Positions 59,726 to 64,000 of a stretch of 64,000 nucleotides of DNA are shown here, in pieces (within the stretch, counting starts at the first letter, position 1; each line of letters begins with the position of its first letter). This stretch comes from Halobacteriales archaeon QS_4_70_19 (GTDB lineage Archaea; Halobacteriota; Halobacteria; Halobacteriales; Haloarculaceae). The notes beneath the pieces are model-generated. The model was not told the DNA's origin. It saw only the letters and a program-made list of their open reading frames with translations, and made no database searches. Both the position numbers and the translations under genes were made by a program. The stretch is taken from contig PXRM01000012.1 of assembly GCA_003020985.1 (NCBI GenBank), positions 39,641 through 103,640 of the forward strand. The letters run 5' to 3'.

Positions 59726-60314
59726 CGGGGACCGCCCCCGGCTGGCGGGGCTGCGCGGGGAGCCGTCGGTCTACCGGGCGGCCGAGGACTCCCGGCTCCT
59801 CGCGACGACTGCCGTCGCCCGGGTCGAGCACGAGGACCTGGTCCTCGACCTCGGGACGGGATCGGGCTACGTCGGCGAGAAGGTGGCCGAGGCCTGCGGG
59901 GCGCGGGTCGTTGCGTCCGACCTCAACCCCCACGCCTGCCGGCGGGCTCGCGAGGCGGGGCTGCCAGCCGTCCGGACGGACGTGGTCTCCGGGTTCGGTG
60001 ACGGCGTCTTCGACTGGGTGCTGTTCAACCCACCGTACCTCCCCACGCCGCCGGAGCGCGAGTGGGACGACTGGATGGAGCGGGCACTCTCGGGCGGCGA
60101 GGACGGTCGCGCGGTCGTGAACCCGTTCCTGGGAACCGTCCGGCGCGTCCTGGCGCCGGAGGGCCGGGCCCTCCTGCTCGTCTCCTCGCTGACCGGCCTC
60201 GATGCCGTCCGGAACAGGGCCCGGAACGAGGGCCTCACCACGGAGGAGGCCGCTGACGAGGCACACCCCTCCGAGCGGCTCGTCGTGCTGGAGCTCGCCC
60301 CGACTGGGCGTTGA
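59718..60314 (+). CDS. HemK2/MTQ2-type protein methyltransferase
   Basis: 198 residues. VYRAAEDSRLLATTAVARV, the SAM loop LVLDLGTGSGYVGEKVAEA and the catalytic NPPY in WVLFNPPYLPTPPEREWDDW identify a Gln-N5 methyltransferase. The archaeal enzyme acts, with Trm112, on the GGQ motif of release factor aRF1 and on other proteins. It has no extra N-terminal domain, as expected for HemK2. Overlaps the MscS gene by 8 bases (ATGACTGA). Confidence 0.9.
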   Translation: MTDGDRPRLAGLRGEPSVYRAAEDSRLLATTAVARVEHEDLVLDLGTGSGYVGEKVAEACGARVVASDLNPHACRRAREAGLPAVRTDVVSGFGDGVFDWVLFNPPYLPTPPEREWDDWMERALSGGEDGRAVVNPFLGTVRRVLAPEGRALLLVSSLTGLDAVRNRARNEGLTTEEAADEAHPSERLVVLELAPTGR

Positions 60315-60397
60315 GCCCGCGCCCCAGGGACTTGATTACCGCGGTGCATCAGGGCGATTAGCAAATATTATTCGGAGTGGTCACGTACCCCTGGTCG

Positions 60398-61408
60398 ATG
60401 ACCGAACTCGTCGCGACGACGCCGGGACTCCTCCCACTGCCCGGCTGGGCGAAGGAGGAACTCTCGGACCTGAAGGGACACCAGAAGTCCGACCTCATCG
60501 ACGGCACCGAGGGGGCGGACGTGACCGAGGCGTACGAGCGGGTACGCGCGGAGGAAATCGAGTGGCAGACGGAGGCCGGTCTCGACCGCGTGGTCGAGGG
60601 GCAGGGCCGGTGGGACGACAACATCGCCCACCCGCTCGCCGTGGCCGACGCCGTCGACACCCGCGGCATCGTCCGCTACTACGACAACAACAACTTCTAC
60701 CGCGAGCCGGTGGTCGTGGACGAACTCGCGCCGACCGGCGACGCGGCCGACGAACTGACGGCCGCCGCCGGGGTGCTCGACGCGGAGTCGAGTCCCCTGC
60801 AGGCGGTCCTCCCCGGGCCGTACTCGCTCTCGGACCTCGCTACCGACGAGCATTACGGCGACGAGGCCGCGTTCGTCGAGGCCGTGGCGGAGTTCCTCAC
60901 GGGCGAGGTCGAGCAGTTCCCGGACGTGGAGACGCTGTTCCTGCTGGAGCCCTCGCTCGTGGAGAACCCGCCCGAGGACGGGCTCGACGAGCGTGCCAGC
61001 GAGGCTATCGACCACGTGGCGGCCGCGACGGACGCCGACGTGGTCTGTCACACCTGCTGGGGCGCCGTCCCGGAGAAGGCGTACGCCCACCTGATGGACG
61101 CCGACCTCGACGCCATCGGCTTCGACTTCGTCAGCGACCACGAGACGAACCTCTACAACGTCACGGAGTACGGTACCACCGACGACATCGCGCTCGGGCT
61201 GGTCGACGGCCAGAACACGCGCGTCGAGTCCGTGGGGACCGTCCGTGACCGTATCGAGTGGGTGAACGAGCAGATCCCCTCCCAGGAGTTCGAGACGACC
61301 TACCTGACGACGAACACGGAGCTGTTCTACCTGCCCGTCAACCGTGCCCGGGAGAAGCTGGACGTGCTCGCGCGTGCAGCCGCCGGGGAGGAGGAGGTGA
61401 CGGCATGA
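60398..61408 (+). CDS. MetE-like protein, probably non-catalytic paralogue
   Basis: 336 residues of the cobalamin-independent methionine synthase fold. YYDNNNFYREPVVVDEL, LQAVLPGPYSLSDLATDEHY and VVCHTCWGAVPEKAYAHL align with MetE blocks. The His and first Cys of the zinc site (CHTCWG) remain, but the last Cys region, SPDCGLKLL in the neighbour, reads TNTELFYLPVNRAREKL here, so a ligand is missing. It lies just upstream of the intact MetE domain gene (4-base overlap). A substrate-binding partner role is inferred. AAATATTATTCGG about 30 bases upstream is the promoter element. Confidence 0.82.
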   Translation: MTELVATTPGLLPLPGWAKEELSDLKGHQKSDLIDGTEGADVTEAYERVRAEEIEWQTEAGLDRVVEGQGRWDDNIAHPLAVADAVDTRGIVRYYDNNNFYREPVVVDELAPTGDAADELTAAAGVLDAESSPLQAVLPGPYSLSDLATDEHYGDEAAFVEAVAEFLTGEVEQFPDVETLFLLEPSLVENPPEDGLDERASEAIDHVAAATDADVVCHTCWGAVPEKAYAHLMDADLDAIGFDFVSDHETNLYNVTEYGTTDDIALGLVDGQNTRVESVGTVRDRIEWVNEQIPSQEFETTYLTTNTELFYLPVNRAREKLDVLARAAAGEEEVTA

Positions 61409-62589
61409 GCGACGGCTGGCCCGAAGCCGGCGACAGCGGCCGCGGCTCTCAGACCCCGACCACCGCCGCGGACGGCGGGGCCGACGTCCGCGAGCAGTTC
61501 CGCCCGGACGACCACCCCACCGACCACTTCCTCCTGACGACCGTGGTCGGCTCCTACCCCAAACCCAAGTGGCTCAACCGGTCGGAGGACCTGGTCGGCG
61601 ACGAGGAGTACGACTTCGACGAGGAACACATACAGGAGGCCCACGACGACGCCGCGCGTCTCATCACGGAGGAGCACGAGCGCGCGGGGCTGGACGTGGT
61701 CTGTGACGGCGAGATGCGACGCAACGAGATGGTGGAGTACTTCGCCCACCGCATCGACGGCTACGAGTTCAACGGCCCCGTGAAGGTCTGGGGCCACAAC
61801 TACTTCGACAAGCCCTCCGTCGTGGACGAGGTCTCCTACGGCGAGCAGTGGCTGGTCGAGGAGTTCGAGTTCACCAGCGGCGTGGCCGCGCGCCCGGTCA
61901 AGGTCCCCATCACGGGGCCGTACACCCTCGCGAACTGGTCGTTCAACGAGCACTACGAGGACGAGGAGACGCTGGCGTACGAGCTGGCCGACCTCGTCAA
62001 CGAGGAGATCGAGGCGCTGGTCGACGCCGGCGCGCGCTACATCCAGATCGACGAGCCCGCGCTCGCGACGACGCCCGACGACCACGCCATCGTCGGCGAG
62101 TGCTTAGAGCGCATCGTCGACGGCGTCTCCGCGAGCGGCGCGAACGGAGGCTCGTTGGGGACCGACGGTGTGCCCGCCGACGTCCGGCTCGGCCTGCACG
62201 TCTGCTACGGCGACTACTCGCGCATCTACCCCGAGGTCCTCGACTTCCCCGTCCACGAGTTCGACCTCGAACTCGCGAACGGCGACTACGAGCAGGTCCC
62301 CGTGTTCCAGGATCCGGAGTTCACGAAGGACCTCGCGCTCGGCGTCGTCGACGCCCACACCGCCGAGGTCGAGCCGGTCGAGGTCATCAAGGAGAACATC
62401 AAGAAGGGCTTCGAGATCGTCCCGCCCGAGCGGCTGACCATCTCCCCGGACTGCGGCCTGAAGCTCCTGCCCCGGGAGATCGCCTACGGCAAGATGGAGA
62501 ACATGGTCCGGGCGGCCCGCGAGATCGAACGGGAACTGGACGCCGGTGAGGTCGACGTCGGATTCGCGGCGACGCCCGCCGACGACTGA
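61405..62589 (+). CDS. methionine synthase (MetE C-terminal type)
   Basis: 394 residues. Transfers a methyl group to homocysteine. LTTVVGSYPKPKWLNRSEDL is the usual opening of archaeal MetE catalytic domains; PVKVPITGPYTLANWSF and IQIDEPALATTPDDH follow. The zinc ligands are visible in LGLHVCYGDYSRIYPEV (His and Cys), probably a Glu in FDLELAN, and SPDCGLKLLPREIAYGKMEN. The methyl donor in haloarchaea is not certain (folate or corrinoid protein). About 40 acidic residues precede the domain. Confidence 0.9.
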   Translation: MSDGWPEAGDSGRGSQTPTTAADGGADVREQFRPDDHPTDHFLLTTVVGSYPKPKWLNRSEDLVGDEEYDFDEEHIQEAHDDAARLITEEHERAGLDVVCDGEMRRNEMVEYFAHRIDGYEFNGPVKVWGHNYFDKPSVVDEVSYGEQWLVEEFEFTSGVAARPVKVPITGPYTLANWSFNEHYEDEETLAYELADLVNEEIEALVDAGARYIQIDEPALATTPDDHAIVGECLERIVDGVSASGANGGSLGTDGVPADVRLGLHVCYGDYSRIYPEVLDFPVHEFDLELANGDYEQVPVFQDPEFTKDLALGVVDAHTAEVEPVEVIKENIKKGFEIVPPERLTISPDCGLKLLPREIAYGKMENMVRAAREIERELDAGEVDVGFAATPADD

Positions 62590-62677
62590 CCGATTCGGTT
62601 GCCGGATTTCTTCAGTACAGCCAGTATTATCCAACAATTACGGATATTATGGAGAAGTGTCTACCACAGCAGCTGCT

Positions 62678-62809
62678 ATGGACGGATTTCCGCTCAGAGT
62701 GTTCCCCTCGAGCAGCCCCCTCGTGGCACTGGTATGGCCCTTCGCCGTCTCCGGCCGCTCCCGCCGAGTCGGTTCTGCCAGCGTCGCGGCTGGTCGCACC
62801 GGCGAGTGA
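62678..62809 (+). CDS. possible 43-residue protein
   Basis: MDGFPLRVFPSSSPLVALVW, then PFAVSGRSRRVGSASVAAGR. ATTACGGATATTATGG about 30 bases upstream contains a TATA-like element, and most third positions are G or C. It has no recognisable family and lies antisense-free in the gap between the MetE pair and the dehydrogenase. Low confidence. Confidence 0.25.
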   Translation: MDGFPLRVFPSSSPLVALVWPFAVSGRSRRVGSASVAAGRTGE

Positions 62810-62813
62810 GGGC

Positions 62814-63701
62814 CTACTCCTCGTCGACGGGGCGGACGACCTCGCCGTCCTCCCAGACGTAGAAGCCACGGCCGGACTTCTGCCCGAGGTGGCCGGCGCG
62901 GACCTTCCGGCGGAGGACCTCGGGCGGGCGGAACCGCTCGCCCAGTTCCTCGCGCAGGTGTTCGAGGATGTCCAGCCGCACGTCCAGCCCGACCACGTCC
63001 GAGAGCTTCAGCGGCCCCATCGGGTGCCGGTAGCCCAGTTCCATCGCGGCGTCGATGTCGGCGGTCCCGGCGGCGCCCGTCTCCAGCATCCGCATGGCCT
63101 CGGCGCCGAGCGTGACACCGAGCCGGGAGGAGGCGAACCCGGGGGCGTCCCTGACGACGACGGCCTCCTTCTCCAGCGACTCGACGAACTCGACGGCGTG
63201 CTGGCGAGCGCCATCGCCGGTCTGCTCGGCGGTGACGACCTCGACCAGCCCCATCACGTAGGCGGGGTTGAAGAAGTGGAGCCCGCAGAACCGCTCCGGC
63301 CGGTCCAGTGAGGCCGCCAGCTCCGTCACCGGGAGCGACGAGGTGTTCGAGGTCAGCAGGGCGTCCTCGTTCACCGTGGCCTCGGCCTCCCCCAGGACGG
63401 TCGTCTTGAGGTCGATGTCCTCGGGGACCGCCTCGACGACGACGGTGGCGTCGGCACAGTCCGCGAGGTCGGTCGTGGTGCGGATGCGGTCGCGCGCGGC
63501 CTCGGCTGCGCCGGCGTCGAGCTTGTCCCGCTCGACGGCGCCCGACAGCGTCCCGTCCACGGCGTCGGCGGCCTCGTCCAGGACCGATTCGTCGACGTCA
63601 CGCATCGTCACGTCGTGCCCGACGACGGCGGCCGCGTGGGCGATGCCGCGGCCCATCGTGCCGGCGCCGAGGATGGCGACGTGTTCCGTGGCTCCTGCCA
63701 T
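62814..63701 (-). CDS. 3-hydroxyacyl-CoA dehydrogenase
   Basis: 295 residues. VAILGAGTMGRGIAHAAAVV is the NAD-binding loop, TVVVEAVPEDIDLK and LLTSNTSSLPVTELAASLDR follow, and the catalytic His is in CGLHFFNPAYVMGLVEVV. The C-terminal domain contains ASSRLGVTLGAEAMRMLETG and YRHPMGPLKLSDVVGLDVRL. It acts in beta-oxidation or polyhydroxyalkanoate-related steps. ATG 63701 is preferred over an in-frame GTG at 63707. No other beta-oxidation gene adjoins. Confidence 0.94.
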   Translation of the reverse strand: MAGATEHVAILGAGTMGRGIAHAAAVVGHDVTMRDVDESVLDEAADAVDGTLSGAVERDKLDAGAAEAARDRIRTTTDLADCADATVVVEAVPEDIDLKTTVLGEAEATVNEDALLTSNTSSLPVTELAASLDRPERFCGLHFFNPAYVMGLVEVVTAEQTGDGARQHAVEFVESLEKEAVVVRDAPGFASSRLGVTLGAEAMRMLETGAAGTADIDAAMELGYRHPMGPLKLSDVVGLDVRLDILEHLREELGERFRPPEVLRRKVRAGHLGQKSGRGFYVWEDGEVVRPVDEE

Positions 63702-63805
63702 GCCCACGCCCGCGGGCGGGGACGGGTTAAGCGTTCGGCGGCCGGTGCTGCGCGGGTCGGCACCGGCGGGAATCCTTTTATCCAGTCCCGGCCAACGCCC
63801 AGCCG

Positions 63806-64000
63806 ATGGAGTTAGAAGACCATGCCGAGGAGCTCGCCTCCGACCTCGGCGTCGACAAGGAGGAGGTCAAGGCGGACCTACAAAACCTGCTGGAGTACAG
63901 CGTGCCGGTCGAGGAAGCGAAGGGCAGCCTCCGGCGGAAGTACGGCGACGGCGACGCGTCGGACGGCGAACCGGAGCCGACGACTGCCCCCGAGCGTGAG
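63806..64000 (+). CDS. RPA-like single-stranded-DNA-binding protein (3' end outside window)
   Basis: The first 65 residues are visible: MELEDHAEELASDLGVDKEE, then LQNLLEYSVPVEEAKGSLRR and KYGDG, followed by an acidic linker. This N-terminal helical module is what I recall from haloarchaeal replication protein A homologues, where OB folds follow. CTTTTATCC about 28 bases before the ATG is a clear TATA element. The OB folds would lie beyond base 64000, so the call depends on the N-terminus only. Confidence 0.65.
   Translation, partial: MELEDHAEELASDLGVDKEEVKADLQNLLEYSVPVEEAKGSLRRKYGDGDASDGEPEPTTAPERE

Overview
The window looks like part of the chromosome of a haloarchaeon (class Halobacteria). 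Base composition is very GC-rich, with third codon positions almost all G or C. Proteins are strongly acidic. Many genes start a few bases after a TATA element centred near -27 and have no obvious ribosome binding site, as expected for leaderless transcripts. Lipoproteins carry twin-arginine signals with a lipobox. Archaeal marker genes are present: TFB, archaeal Dph2, DUF655-KsgA, and a zinc ribbon/OB-fold (DUF35) partner of a thiolase. No rRNA, tRNA or CRISPR array was recognised.

Layout. 1-9.2 kb is mostly housekeeping: queE (partial) and queC for 7-deazaguanine synthesis, an ACT-domain regulator, a PQQ-propeller lipoprotein, an IMPACT-family protein, upp, two membrane proteins, a DMT exporter and a GIY-YIG/DUF123 protein. 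9.3-17.5 kb is the most interesting block. Two perfect TTAGG-N4-CCTAA palindromes, which resemble DtxR/IdeR iron boxes, precede a tightly packed six-gene operon. It encodes a reversibly-glycosylated-polypeptide (GT75) protein, a ferric-iron-type ABC importer (lipoprotein, fused permease, ATPase), a large GT-C membrane glycosyltransferase and a Tat-exported gluconate-dehydrogenase subunit-3-like protein. Related palindromes lie upstream of dpsA (21.3 kb) and of a 49-residue protein gene (20.25 kb), so a small iron regulon is plausible. 17.8-31.4 kb holds a thiolase/DUF35 pair, DpsA, a nitrilase, a haloalkane-dehalogenase-like hydrolase, TFB, an aldehyde dehydrogenase, and an Nramp-like transporter cotranscribed with a P-loop protein.

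31.4-41.5 kb contains a Cys-rich HTH regulator, an untranslated stretch with strong hairpins, an exported propeller, a GMC oxidoreductase, an unusual Tat-SCP2-MmgE/PrpD fusion, a lipase-maturation-factor homologue and a DPM1-type glycosyltransferase. 41.6-49.5 kb is accessory: a DUF5805-like/tyrosine-recombinase pair with inverted repeats upstream, a HisG-like paralogue, a coiled-coil protein, and a lower-GC island with an RHH-like/PIN toxin-antitoxin pair and an IS200/IS605-type remnant. 49.5-64 kb returns to core functions: a Zn/Cd-type P1B ATPase with its HTH regulator, an HpcH aldolase, a YlbF-family protein, YihY, Dph2, the DUF655-KsgA-MscS-HemK2 operon, a pair of MetE-like proteins, 3-hydroxyacyl-CoA dehydrogenase and the start of an RPA-like gene.

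Several small genes appear broken by single-base shifts (about 5.9-6.3, 17.6, 22.8, 27.2 and 53.6 kb). These are either real decay or assembly errors and are flagged individually.
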